25,016 nt of DNA from Darksidea phi (GCA_030770425.1 JASJFT010000369.1:1-25016), one strand, 5' to 3'. Counted from the first letter of the stretch, positions 1 through 12,260 are shown. Notes: generated by a model not told the origin, from the sequence alone. Numbers and translations are program-made.

Positions 1-75
1 AGAAACCAACGGTGCGACAAACGTTCTATCGGCCCTAACCCGGATCCCGTATAAAGGTACGTACAACGCATAACA
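1..75 (+). repeat. 3' terminal 75 bp of a W-family LTR
   Basis: This stretch matches 19723-19797 over its full length with only two differences (c/t at 18 against 19740, and c/t at 74 against 19796), both C-to-T in a CA context. It ends in TAACA, the inverted partner of the TGTTA that begins the LTR at 19363, so 75 is the true LTR end. What follows (76 on) does not resemble the W leader after 19797. This is therefore the 3' LTR or a solo LTR of another W-family copy lying mostly outside the window, not the 5' LTR of what follows. Confidence 0.9.
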
Positions 76-2759
76 CGACCCTTTATAAAGAGATATTTAT
101 TACTAATATTATAACCTAGAAGATTATAGTCTTAGATAGTTATACTAGTTTAGAGTATTACTTTATATAGTAAATAAGATAATTATAGAATTATAAGGTC
201 TAGTTTTTTAACTAGAGTAGATTCTACTTATTTTAATATTAAGTATTTTAAGACTTATTACCTTCTAGAGTTTATATCTTATTAATAAATATCTATAAAT
301 ATTCTATAATCTCTATTATATTAGAGAATTAAAGTTAATACTCTTCTTTATTTATAAGTAATTAAGTATAAAAACTCCCTAGGTATAGTATATATACTTT
401 CTCCCTAAATTATAGCTATTATATTAAGTTATTAGATATTACTTTAACTTTAATATATTTAACTACTATACTTTTATTCTACTACTTAAAAGATTTCTTT
501 TAGTAATCTACTTAAGGGTCTACCTTATATAGCTATAGCTAGTTAAGAATAAGATTATAGCTATTTATAGGGGTAGTTTAAAATATCTAAGAATTTATTA
601 TTCTTATTATACTCTAAGAATCCTATATTATTATTATAATAATATATAGCTCTTCTAGATATAATAATATACTAGAGATTTAATATATTTATAGTTTTAT
701 ATATAATAATACCTTAGAGAGATTCTACTATAATATAAGATTCTCTCTAATAATATTTAAGTTTAATTCTATATTAAAAAGATTCTAGGCCTATATTAAA
801 ATATCTATAAAAAGATATATCCTTATATTACTAATAATCTATAAGGATTTACTATTAGTATTTAGCTCTAGTAGTATTACGGTAATATTAGTAACTAGAA
901 CTTATTTTTTTTTAAGAATAAGTTAGTTTTCTTTTTTTAAATTTTATTTAATCTATTATTATCTTTAAAGTAATACTTCTAATAGTTCTTCTTTTAGTTA
1001 GTCTTTAATTAGAATATTAATACTATACTCTTAAAACGTAATAGGGTCTTTAATAGAGACTATTTAGTATAATTCTATTAAGAGGGCTTCTAATTCTATT
1101 TCTTTTAACTAGAATTACTTAAAGCTACTAAAGATATAGTATACTTTCTACTTATAATTAAATTAGGGCTAAAAACCTTTAAAAGAGTAGCTAGTATAGG
1201 GGTAGAGTATACTACTATCTCTATATTCTATAAGGTATATTTAAACTATAACTAAGTTTATATATTCTTAAACTAGTTACCTCTTTATATTTTATAATAT
1301 AAGAATTCTAGATACTTACTTTATACTATAGATATTTTTAATATATTAGAGTTTATATTATTATTAAAAGGCTTTACCTCTAAAGTAACTTTATAAGTTA
1401 TAAAATAGTTAAAAAAGAAGTTAAAACTATTATCCTAGTACTATTTAATATTCTAAAACTTAAAGTAGTTATTAAATTTTATTAGAATAAGGTTCTTTAT
1501 AAGACTTTTAAGTTTTATTTATAATTAAGACTATATAATAACTTCGTTATTATTAATAGCTTAGACTAGTAGATTATAATATATATTATTCTTAATAAGT
1601 ATTATAACCTATATAATATATTTAAGGGTATTAGTAGTAGTAAAGTTAATTTAAAAGAGACTATTAATATCTCTAATCTAATAGTCTATAGCTTAGGTTA
1701 TTAGAATTTTTTTTAATAAGTTTAGTATAGAAGGGTTTTTAACCTTAATTAGATTAGATAGTCTCTAATAAGTATTATTTACTAGAGGTAGACTAGCTAT
1801 AGTCTAAAAGGTTATTATAGCTAGTCCGAAGACTACTTAGACTATAATAAAGTCTACTTATATAGTCTTAATCTAGTCGGCTAGTACGTTTTAGTATTAA
1901 AGGTTAAGTAATATTTATACTATTTTAACTAAGAGTACTTTATCTAAGACTAGAGTATAAATAGATATAGTACGAGCTATACCTAAATAATTACTATCTA
2001 TTAGAGTATTATTAGCTCCTAATATAGGTAGTATAGTAGAAGCTAAGAATTAATATAATTAAAACCTACTTATATAAGCTATATTTTCGTAGTTAAATAT
2101 TCTATTATTTTCTTATATAGATTAGTAGTCTTTATTAGTTATAGCTATTATTAAGATTCTATTAAAAGATAGTAGTTTATTAAATATCTCTAAGACGTTT
2201 CTACTATTATACTATATACGAGTTATAGGGGTTTTAAAGATATATTAATTCTTCTAAATATTTTTAAGATTAAATAGGTCTCCTAATTAGTAATTATCTT
2301 TATCGTCTAATCTCGATTCTTAAACTCGTTACTTATTAAACTTAGGATATTACTAGTATACTTTATTAACTAGCTATATATTAGAGTTATTTCGTCTACT
2401 AGGTAGATAGGTACTAGAGTAAATATTCTTCTTTAAGTAGGTAGTACGAGGAGATATACTAATAGCTCTAAATAAACGTTATATAGTATAATTAATAAGA
2501 ACTTTTAAAGTATTAGCTTTTAATATTAATATTATACTACTAGTCCTTAAAAAGAAGTAGAAAGGATTCGAATTATAAGGTATATATAGATAGATAGGTA
2601 TAGAAATACTAAGATAGTAAAAGAATTATATTTAGATAGAGATAAGATAAATTCTTAAAAAGATATAATAATAGAATATAGAACTATATAAGGTCTAGTA
2701 TATAACTATAATTAGATTAATAATAATTTAGAAGTTCTCTAGTAGAAGTAGATATAATA
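76..2759 (-). repeat. Left arm of 2.68-kb inverted repeat (element X)
   Basis: Reverse-complementing this arm gives 4816-7499; paired coordinates sum to 7575 throughout the places I checked (76/7499, 1591/5984, 2759/4816). The two arms are therefore the same length with no net insertion or deletion. Differences are mainly C/T and G/A. The segment 76-1607 is also a minus-strand copy of the first 1.5 kb of the block at 2761 and 5968. The part 1608-2759 is shared only with 4816-5967. The arm is cut at 76 by the W-family LTR and lacks the RT region. No coding frame survives; it should hold the 5' and gag/protease part of a Ty3/gypsy element. Confidence 0.85.
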
Positions 2760-2760
2760 G

Positions 2761-4817
2761 TTATAATACTTATTAAGAACGATATATATTATAACTTACT
2801 AGACTAAGTTATTAATAATAATAAAGTTATTATATAGTTCTAATTATAGATAAAGCTTAAGAGTCTTATAGAAGACCCCGTTCTAATAAAGTTTAATAAC
2901 TACTTTAAGTTTTAAAATATTAAATAGTACTAAAATAATAACTTTAACTTCTTCTTTAATTATTTTATAACTTATAAAGCTACTCTAAAAGTAAAGCCTT
3001 TTAGTAGTAATATAAGTTCTAATATACTAAAGATATCTATAATATAAAGTAAGTATTTAAAATCTTTATATTATAAGATATAAAGGAATAGTTAATTTAA
3101 GAATATATAAATTTAGATATAATTTAAATATACTTTATAAAATATAGAGATAGTAGTATACTTTACTTCTATACTAGCTACTCTTCTAAAGGCTTTTAGC
3201 CCTAGTTTAACTATAAGTAGAAAATATACTACGTCTTTAGTAGCTTTAAGTAATTTCGGCTAAAAGAAATAGAATTAAAAGCCCTCTTAGTAGGGTAATA
3301 CTAAATAGTCTCTATTAAGAACCTTATTATACTCTAAGAGTATAGTATTAATATCCCGATCTAAGACTAATTAAAAGAAAAACTATTAGAAGTATTACTT
3401 TAAAGGTAATAATAAATTAGATAAAACTTAAAAAGAGAAAGTTAACTTATCCTTAAAAAAAGATAAGTTTTAGTTACTAATATTACTATAATACTACTAG
3501 AGCTAAATACTAATAGTAAATTCTTATAAATTATTAATAATATAAAAATATACCTTTTTATAGACGTTCTAATATAGGTCTAGAGCTTTTTTAATATAAA
3601 ATTAAACTTAAATATTATTAGAGAGAATCTTATATTATAATAAAATCTTTTTAAGATATTATTATATATAAAGTTATAAATATATTAAGTCTCTAATATA
3701 CTACTATATCTAAAAGAGCTATATATTATTATAATAATAATATAAAATTCTTAAAGTATAATAAGAATAATAAGTTCTTAAGTATTTTAGACTACTTTTA
3801 TAAATAGCTATAATCTTATTCTTAACTAGTTATAGCTATACGAGGTAGACCCTTAAATAAATTACTAAAAGGAATCTTTTAAGTAGTAGAATAGGAGTAT
3901 AATAGCTAAGTATATTAAAGTTAAGATAATACTTAATAACTTAATATAACGATTATAATCTAGGAAGAAAGTATATTTACTATATCTAAGAAGCTTTTAT
4001 ACTTAATTATTTATAAGTAAGAAAAAATATTAACTCTAATTTTCTAATATAGTAAAGGTTATAGAATATTTATAAATATTTATTAATAAGATATAAACTC
4101 TAGAGAGTAATAAATCTTAAAATACTTAATATTAGAATAAGTAGAGTTTACTTTAGTTAAAAAACTAGATCTTATAACTTTATAATTATCTTATTTACTA
4201 TATAAAGTAATACTTTAAACTAGTATAGCTACCTAAAGTTATAATCTTCTAGGTTATAGTATTAGTAATAAATACCCCTTTATAAAGGGTTATAGCTCTT
4301 TATTAAAAAAGATAATAAAAGTTTAAAAACTATTTAAATACTTTCTATAATAATTTTAATAAAGAAATTAACTTTAAGAAAGTTATAAAGATATTAGAAT
4401 ATCTTTATAATTAGTTTTAGTACTTTAGTTTTAAGCTTACTAGTAGAATTACTCCTAACTTAAAGTATAACTATACTATTAATTTTAAGAAAAAAAAGAT
4501 ACTATTAAATCTATTTATTTATAATCTCTTTAGAAGAGAACTTAAGATTTTTAAAAAATATCTTAATAACTCTCTAGAGAAGAGGTAGATTTAATCTAGT
4601 AAGTCTTTAATAGGAGTTCTAATACTTTTTATATCTAAAGTTAATAATATACTTTAATTATATATTAATTATAAGAGTTTAAATAAGATAATAATTAAAA
4701 ATTATTATCCTATACCTCTTATAAGCGAGATACTAAACTAGTTATCTAGAGCTAAGATCTTTATAAAACTTAATCTCTATAAGGTATATTATTAATTACG
4801 TATTAAGAAGAATAATA
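2761..4817 (+). pseudogene. Element X, central partial copy (gag/protease to mid-RT)
   Basis: This is a direct repeat of 5968-8024 at a constant offset of 3207 bases, so the two copies have no net indel. It begins abruptly after the end of the left inverted arm and stops abruptly in mid-RT at about 4817, where the right arm begins. From about 4393 the broken translation resembles the Ty3/gypsy stretch from the pre-RT linker into the RT fingers and palm, including YRSLNK, PLIS, LSRAKIF and KLNL (for KLDL). The upstream 1.6 kb should be gag and protease by position, but I could not place a protease or zinc knuckle. Many in-frame stops are present and it cannot be expressed. The orientation call rests on the RT motifs. 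Confidence 0.75.
4393..4817 (+). pseudogene. Truncated reverse transcriptase, N-terminal part (element X)
   Basis: The broken frame shows the order usual in Ty3/gypsy RT: a YNY-type remnant of the conserved HxxxDH linker, IYNLFRRELK, then YRSLNKIIIKN, PLIS, LSRAKIFIKLNL and the start of the YYxLRIK motif. The aspartate of FTKLDL reads N here (G-to-A). The domain stops before the YxDD catalytic box because the sequence switches at about 4817 into the inverted-repeat arm. It is non-functional. Confidence 0.75.
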
Positions 4818-7499
4818 TTATATCTACTTCTACTAGAGAACTTCTAAATTATTATTAATCTAGTTATAATTATATACTAAACCCTATATAGTTCTATATC
4901 CTATTATTACGTCTTCTTAAGAATTTATCTTATCTCTATTCGAATATAACCCTTTTACTATCTTAGTATCTCTATATCTATCTACTTATATATACCTTAT
5001 AATTCGAATTCTTTCTACTTCTTTTTAAGGACTAGTAGTACGATATTAATACTAAAAGCCGATACTTTAAAAGTTCTTATTAATTATACTATATAATATC
5101 TATTTAGAGTTATTAGTATATCTTCTTATACTATCTACTTAAAGAAGAATATCTACTCTAGTACCTATCTATCTAGTAGATAAAATAACCCTAATATATA
5201 GCTAGTCGATAAAGTATACTAGTAGCGTCTTAAGTTTAATAAGTAATAAGTTTAAGAACTAGAATTAAATAATAAAGATAACTACTAGTTAGAGGATTTA
5301 TTTAACTTTAAAAATATTTAAAAGGGTTAATATATCTTTAAAATCTCTATAACCTATATATAATATAATAATAGAAATACCTTAGAGATATTTAATAAAC
5401 TACTATCTTTTAGTAGAGTTCTAATAATAGCTATAATTAATAAAGACTACTAATCTATATAAGAAAATAATAGAATATCTAGCTATAAAAATATAGTTTA
5501 TATAAGTAGATCTTAATTATATTAACTCTTAACTCCTACTATACTACCTATATTAGAAGCTAATAATATTCTAATAGGTAATAATTACTTAGGTATAGCC
5601 CGTACTATATTTATTTATACTTTAGTCTTAGATAAAATACTTTTAGTCGAAGTAGTATAAATATTACTTAATCTTCGATACTAGGATATACTAGCTAACT
5701 AGATTAAGATTATACGAGTAGACCTTACTATAGTCTAAGTAGCCTTCGAACTAGTTATAGTAATCTCTTAGACTATAACTAGTCTACCCCTAATAGATAA
5801 TACTTATTAAAGACTATCTAATTTAATTAAGATTAAGAATCTTCTTATACTAGACTTATTAAAAAAAATCCTAATAATTTAAACTATAGACTATTAGATT
5901 AGAGATATTAATAGTCTTTTTTAAATTAACTTTACTACTATTAATACTTTTAAGTATACTATATAGATTATAATACTTATTAAGAATAATATATATTATA
6001 ACCTACTAGTTTAAGCTATTAATAATAGCGAAGTTATTATATAGTTTTAGTTATAGATAAAGCTTAAAAGTCTTATAAAGAACTCTATTCTAATAAAGTT
6101 TAATAACTACTTTAAGTTTTAGAATATTAAATAGTACTAAAATAATAGCTTTAACTTCTTTTTTAACTATTTTATAACTTATAAAGCTATCTTAGAAATA
6201 AAGTCTTTTAATAATAATATAAGTCTTAATATATTAAAAATATTTATAGTATAAAGTAAGTATTTAAAACTCTTATATTATAAAATATAAAGAGGTAGCT
6301 AATTTAAAAATATATAAATTTAGTTATAGTTTAAATATACTTTATAGAATATAGAGATAGTAGTATACTTTACCCCTATACTAATTACTCTCCTAAAGGT
6401 TTCTAGTCTTAATTTAATTATAAGTAGAAAGTATACTATATCTTTAGTAACTTTAAGTAATTCTAGCTAGAAAAAATAGAATTAGAAGCCCTCTTAATAG
6501 GGTTATACTAGATAATCTCTATTAAGAACCCCGTTACGTTCTAAGAGTATAGTATTAATATTCTAATTAAAGACTAACTAAAAGAAGAACTATTAGAAGT
6601 ATTACTTTAAAGATAATAATAAGTTAAATAAAACTTAAGAAGAGAAAGCTAACTTATTCTTAAAAAAAGATAAGTTCTAGTTATTAATATTACTATAATA
6701 CTACTAAGACTAAATACTAATAGTAAATTCTTATAAATTACTAGTAATATAAAGATATATCTTCCTATAGATATCCTAATATAAATCTAAAATCTTTTTA
6801 ATATAGAATTAGACTTAAATATTATTAAAGAGGATTTTATACTATAGTAGAACCTTCTTAAGATATTATTATATATAAAACTATAAATATATTAAGTCTC
6901 TAGTATACTACTATATTTAGAAGAGCTATATATTATTATAATAATAATATAGAATTCTTAGAGTATAATAAGAATAATAGATTCTTAGATATTTTAGACT
7001 ACTCCTATAAATAGCTATAATTTTATCCTTAGCTAGCTATAGCTATACGAGGTAGACCCTTAAGTAGATTACTAAAAGGAATTTTTTAAGTAGTAAGATA
7101 AAAGTATAATAGCTAAGTATATTAAAGTTAAGATAATATTTAATAACTTAATATAATAATTATAATCTAGGGAGAAAGTATATATACTATACCTAGGAAG
7201 CTTTTATACTTAATTATTTATAAATAAGAAAGAGTATTAACTCTAATTTCCTAATATAATAGAGACTATAGAATATTTATAAATATCTATTAGTAAGATA
7301 TAAATTCTAAAGGGTAATAAACCTTAAGATACTTAATATTAAAATAAGTAGAGTCTACTTTAGTTAAAAAACTAGATTCTATAACTTTATAATTACTTTA
7401 CTTATTATATAAAGTAATATTCTAAACTAGTATAACTACCTAAGACTATAGTCTTCTAAGTTATAGTATTAATAATAAATACCTCTTTATAAAGGGTCG
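4816..7499 (+). repeat. Right arm of 2.68-kb inverted repeat (element X)
   Basis: This arm is the reverse complement of 76-2759, with no net gap. Homology stops at 7499 only because the left arm is cut there by the W-family LTR; the right copy itself continues to about 8078. The first part (4816-5967) is specific to the arms, and the second part (5968-7499) also repeats 2761-4292. I could not recognise a protein in 4816-5967; by position it would be the LTR or 5' gag region of X. The arms share a short TATTATATCTAC sequence at their inner ends. Confidence 0.85.
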
Positions 7500-8078
7500 T
7501 AGCTCTTTATTAAAAGGAATAATAGAAGTTTAAAAACTATTTAAATACTTTTTATAATAATTTTAATAAGAAAATTAACTTTAAGAAAGTTATAAAGATA
7601 CTAGAATATCTTTATAATTAATTTTAATACTTTAGTTCTAAACTTATTAATAGAATTACTTCTAACTTAGAGTATAACTATACTATTAATCTTAAGAAAG
7701 AAAAGATACTATTAAATTTACCTATTTATAATCTCTCTAAAAGAGAACTTAAGATTCTAAGGAAATACCTTAATAACTCTCTAAAGAAGAGGTAAATTCG
7801 GCCTAGTAAGTCTTTAATAAAGGCTTTAATACTTTTTATATCTAAAGCTAATAGTATACTTTAATTATATATTAATTATAGGAGTTTAAATAAGATAATA
7901 ATTAAAAATTATTACTCTATACCTCTTATAAGTAAGATACTAGATTAGTTATCTAGGGCTAAGATCTTTATAAAACTTAATCTCTATAAGATATATTATT
8001 AATTATATATTAAGAAGAATAATAAGTAGAAGATAGTATTTAAAATATACTATAACTATTTTAAATACTTAGTAATAC
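5968..8078 (+). pseudogene. Element X, longest copy (gag/protease region to RT)
   Basis: The copy runs on directly from the 4816-5967 segment, so 4816-8078 is the longest continuous stretch of X. It parallels 2761-4817 and then extends about 54 bases further into RT. No LTR, PBS or zinc knuckle could be recognised. Stop codons occur throughout every frame. RT similarity begins near 7600. Sequence after about 8078 no longer reads as RT, so X is truncated there, either by deletion or by insertion of the sequence that belongs to element Y. Confidence 0.75.
7600..8078 (+). pseudogene. Reverse transcriptase fragment (element X)
   Basis: The broken translation shows IYNLSKRELK, the IRPS region, YRSLNKIIIKN, PLIS, LSRAKIF, KLNL and a YYxLxIK box. 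It then continues through a degenerated WKTAFKTRYGxFEYLV-like stretch (aag ata gta ttt aaa, then tat ttt aaa tac tta gta). These are the ordered motifs of Ty3/gypsy RT. The YxDD catalytic box and everything downstream are missing. Substitutions relative to the family are of the D-to-N, H-to-Y and W/Q-to-stop kinds produced by C-to-T and G-to-A changes. Confidence 0.8.
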
Positions 8079-8760
8079 TTATAAAACCTTAGAACTAAGT
8101 ATAATTAACTAGGAGTTATAATAACTAAGATAGTCTTCTAATTAACTAATAGTAGAATTAGTATATTAAAGCTATCCTAAGATAGTACTATAAGGGTATA
8201 AGAATAAGAGGTTCTTATACCTAAATAGGGCTTAGTACGCTAAATAAGCTAACTATCTATTAGACTAATCCTTAGGATTACCTAATCTACTAACCAAAAT
8301 AGGAAATAAGTAAAATAACTAGGTTACCTAGGAAACGGGCTATAATATTATTTTTCTTCTAGAATAAAGCCTTATTCTTAAGGGCCTAGTAAACGAATAA
8401 TTAAGAAAAATACTTTTTAGGGAAGAGAAAAAGAAGGAATAAAGAAGATAAATAGGTATCTATATCTATTACTTCTTACTTAAAAAATAATTTAACTAGT
8501 ATCCTCTAGATTATTCTTAGAGTATATTAATATTATATAGCCCTATATATATCTACTCGTTTTACTATATAAATTATTATTTAAAAAATATTTTTCTAAT
8601 ATATATACTATATAATACGCTCGGCGTATCTAAAGGATATTATAGAATATATAAGAGAATACTAATAACTTAGTTTTCTATATTATCTAAGAGTTATATA
8701 TATATAGTCCTACTAGAAGATAAGACTTACTTCTTTTATATCTCTACCCGTAGTAAAGCG
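8079..8760. other. Unassigned AT-rich segment between X and Y
   Basis: No coding similarity was recognised on either strand. It holds small perfect inverted repeats: TAATCCT/AGGATTA around a single base at 8266-8280, and AGAATAA/TTATTCT around four bases at 8361-8378. It also contains one of the six surviving CA dinucleotides (8295-8296). By position, downstream of Y's pol on the minus strand, it probably includes Y's 3' UTR and 3' LTR; a TATATATAG-like stretch read on the minus strand near 8540-8560 could be the LTR promoter. I could not find the matching 5' LTR, so the LTR call is only a guess. Confidence 0.4.
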
Positions 8761-8992
8761 AGACTATAAAGGAATACTCTAAGCTTAGAGGTAGTTATTA
8801 TAGACTTTAAATATTATACTACTTATTTTAGTAGACTATAAAGAAGAGGTACTCTAAGCTTAGAGGTAATTATTATAAGCTTTAGGCTATATACTACCTA
8901 TTTTAGTAGGTTATAAAAGAAAGATATTTTAAATCTAGAGATAGTTATCCTAAGCTCTAGGTATTACGCTACTCGTTTTAACGGGCTATAAA
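8761..8992. repeat. About 75-bp tandem repeat, three units plus a partial
   Basis: Units begin with A/G-G-A/G/C-CTATAAAG-like sequence at 8761, 8833, 8908 and 8983, giving periods of 72, 75 and 75 bases. Each full unit carries a TATAAA-like start, a CTAAGCTTAGAG-like core and an ACTACTTATTTTAGT-like end. The bases before 8761 look like the end of another partial unit. It lies just downstream of the Y pol frame (minus strand), so it is probably a minisatellite in the element's 3' untranslated region. Units differ mostly by transitions. Confidence 0.8.
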
Positions 8993-9114
8993 GGGCGGGG
9001 GGCCTATATTTAGTACTAATAATTTTTCTAGATTTCTATCTTAACTAGTACCTCGTCTTCTAACTAAAGACTAAGGAACTTATCTTATAATATAGCTTCT
9101 AGCTACTAGACTAG

Positions 9115-9312
9115 CTATTTAGATAGGTCTAGCTTATTAAAGTACTTATTATAGAACCTTTTTACCTTTTAGACTATATTTATAAAATCGCTTACTAGAT
9201 AATAGATTAGATCTAGGTTATAGTCTATCTATTCTATTTAATAGTAGAGCTTATTATAAACGATCCGACTATTAAGAATATAGACTACTAGCTATTCGGA
9301 ATACCTATTTAC
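9115..9312 (-). pseudogene. Chromodomain at C-terminus of element Y pol
   Basis: The minus-strand translation reads IEVNRYSE, LVVYILNSRIVYNKLYY, IDYNLDLIYYLVSDF and then KVKRFYNKYFNKLDL, with stops at expected Trp/Arg positions. This matches the chromodomain pattern seen in fungal chromoviruses: a ...ILDSR..R.KL.Y.VKW strand set, a YxP/ASDF turn and a closing helix ending in FHxxxPxKP. In the family such domains bind methylated histone H3 tails and direct integration to heterochromatin. Here it is a relic. Confidence is high because residues match across the whole domain. Confidence 0.8.
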
Positions 9313-9559
9313 TTCTATAGCTAGTTCTTCGAAGAGTACTTAACTAGATAATAAATCTTATATAACTTTATATAATCTATTTATATAGAAAATATTATAT
9401 ATCTTTATATAAAAGAATAACTAGACTATATAAAAGCTATACCTTTAGCCGATAATAAGATAAGATTCGTATATTTATTAGTCTAATTTTAGACTTAATC
9501 TTAAGATAGTAAATCTCTTAGATATAATATAGACTTAATCTCCTACGTCGAAATCTAGA

Positions 9560-10375
9560 GGATAGTATTTTTTATTAGCTTATTAACTCTAGACTTCTTA
9601 AGCTATTATAATATTTACTTAAATATAATTACGAATCTATTAGATTATATTAGCTTAGATTTTTATAAACTCTTAGACTATCTATATAGTTATATTATTT
9701 AATAATTCGGAGGGTTTATAAACGCGTTCTTACTAGTCTTAGTAATAATAAGTCTTATAGCTAAACTTAATCTTAAATAGAAAAAATCCTATTATATTAT
9801 ATAGAAGAATTACCTAAATCTAGTCTATACTAGGTAGAAGATTAGACTAATTATTCTAATAGAAGTTTATAAAGGGGCGTAATTATTAGTCTAGCTATTA
9901 ATTAAAAACTTCTATATTACTATTAATCTATAGGTAGTAGGTTATAGATAATAACTAGTTAATTTTTATAAATCTAATAGTTCTTTTATAAAGTCTAATA
10001 CGAACTATAAATCTTAATCTAAGACTATAGTATATAAAGGACTAAAGACTTACTATATATATATATAGTAAAGAGTAGCTATATCTTTAGTAATAATAGT
10101 CTTAAAGTAGAGTAATAAGAAAGTATATTTTAATAATCTATATATTACTATAAATATATTATTATATCTCTTATAATTTTTTAAAAAACTTTTAAAGTTT
10201 ATAAAGATATCTTTCTATACTCTTTTAAGTATAGGAAGTAGTTTAAGAAGATTTAAAGTCTTATCTTAAGACTTATAACTTTATTAATACTACTTATAGT
10301 TTCTTATATAGTATTTTATATTCTTATTTATTATACTCTAGTAGTATAGGTCTCTTAAAAGCCTAATAGTTTTCT
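9560..10375 (-). pseudogene. Integrase of element Y
   Basis: The catalytic core is recognisable from PILKRV-KDIFINF (for a PxPxRxWxDIxIDF motif, the first catalytic Asp now Asn) at about 10236 leftwards. It continues through IFIVIYRLLKYTFLL (VVVDRLSKYAHF-like) and KDIATLYY, and in a neighbouring reading frame through a degenerated SDRDxRF and the TDGQTE-N region. The further stretch containing KTSKNAFINPPNY resembles the TGxSPFxANYG linker after the core. The N-terminal zinc domain should lie near 10375-10250 but its His/Cys residues are not readable. Confidence 0.75.
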
Positions 10376-10639
10376 TTATACCTAGATAAGTAGTAATCTA
10401 CGTAGTATATACTATTTAGATAAGATAGATCTTAAGAAATTCTACTTTAGGTACTACTAACTTCTCTTTTTAAAGAAGGAGCCTAGATAAGGTTAAGAAT
10501 AAGTACTTACGTTCTTAATAAGCTAATTCTTATTTTAGTTTAAGTATAGTATATATATAATTTTTATAAAGTATATAGTTAAGAAGTAGATAAGAGTAAG
10601 CTTTAGTTTTATACTTAGGATTCTAGATATTAATAGTAA

Positions 10640-12260
10640 CTATTAAGATAGCTATTATAATAAAGGTCTATTTAGAGGAAATAAAAATATAAGTTCTAAT
10701 AACTTTATCTTTTTTCTTTTAAGTTTTTAACTTTTTTTATTTTTAAGAAAGAGTATTCGTAATAATATTAGTAGTTCTAGAGTAATAATAAATAATATAG
10801 TAGTAATTTATAAGCTTCTTAGCCTAGTAGACTTATTATAGGGTTAGTTTATACTTAGTTAAGAAATACTCTAGTATCTAGTAATTAGTAATAACTTAGA
10901 AGGATTTATTTAGTTATAATTTTATAAACTAAGCCCTTTATTTATTTAAGTCTCTTATAATTATAAATATCTTCTTATTATAAATCTTATAGTTTATTTC
11001 TATAAACTTTATTATCTTTATAAAGTAAACTATAGATTATTAGGTTCTATTATCTTAGAGCTACGTAAAGATATCTATTAAAATATTATTATTTATATTA
11101 GTTTCTATATAGGTCCTATAGTAAGATAAGTAATATCTTATAATAATATCTAAATATAATAATATCTTACTTTTCTTAAATATAGCTTACTTCTTAGGTC
11201 TAAAGGTATAAAATTTTTCCTTTTATAGTAGTTGGATAAGCGGGTAGACTACGTAACTATAATCTTTTAACTACTTATAGTAGTAGTTATAAAAGCTTAG
11301 ATAAGCTTATAATTCTTTTAGAGTTATAGATTTCTCCTAGTTTTTAATAGTTATTATCTTATTAGGGTCTATATAGATCCCTTTAGTACTAATAATAAAA
11401 TTTAAAAACTTTACCTTAATAACTATAAACTCGCTTTTTTTAATATTAACCTATAATCTAGTCTTTTTAAGCTTATCTAGAATTTTACTTATATATTTCT
11501 TATATTTAAGAGGGTCTTCTAAGTAAATTAAAATATCGTTTATATAAATAATATAAATCTTATCGATTTTATTCTTAAGTACTTAATTAATATAGTATTA
11601 AAAGATTATTAGCCCGTTATATAGTCTAAAAGGTAAAATATAATATTTATAATTTCTATATTATATTTTAAAAGTTATAAGATCTTCTATATTAAGGTCT
11701 AGTCTAATATAATAAAAGGCTTAACGTATATCTAGCTTAATAAATATCTTTACTTTAGAGAGTTATATTAGTATTTCTTTAATTAAGAAGATAGTTATAA
11801 TATTCTTCTTCGTAATTATATTAATTTTTTAGTAGTTAATATAGAATCTTTATTCCCCTTCTAGCTTCTTAACGAATAGAACGGATAAGATAAAGTTAAT
11901 ATTATTAGTTATAATAAAGTTCTTTTTTAAGTACTCTTCTAAGTAAGCTTTTAATAACTTTAGGTATTTGAGGAATATATTATAGAGTAGACTTATACTA
12001 AACTTACTTATATTATTCTTAAGAATAATTTTATAGTTAATATTCTTTCTTTTAAGGGGTAGCTTATCTAAGTTAACCTTAAAGAAATAATCTAAGGTAG
12101 CTTCTATATAATCTTTATAAGAGAGCTTTTCTACTATTATATCTTATATATTCTATTCTACTAAGTCTTTTAATTATCTATCTCTAATTAATAAGTTAAC
12201 TTTATATAGGCTAGTAGCTTCTAGTATAACTTCTTTCTTATCTACGAGCTTCTATATATT
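10640..12260 (-). pseudogene. Reverse transcriptase and RNase H of element Y
   Basis: Clear RT motifs read on the minus strand. FIKLDIR at about 11740 carries the first palm aspartate, still Asp. DLITFKI-YGNYKYYVLPF follows, then YINDILIY at about 11550-11530, where the YxDD box has become YxND. KYKEYISKILDKLKKT, SEF and KVKFLNFIIS come next, ending near 11390, with the TxKGIxxDPxK connection afterwards. RNase H follows, but its acidic residues are hard to place. The domain order and spacing are those of Ty3/gypsy pol. Many stops are present. Confidence 0.85.

Noticed and set aside
1..75. 5' LTR of an element whose interior is 76 onwards
   Set aside because: The sequence after 75 matches the reverse complement of 7499 leftwards (element X) and not the W leader after 19797, so 75/76 is an insertion border.
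10050..10080. TATATATA microsatellites as regulatory sites (also near 16570)
   Set aside because: Runs of TA are expected everywhere once CA and TG have been converted to TA; no sign of function.
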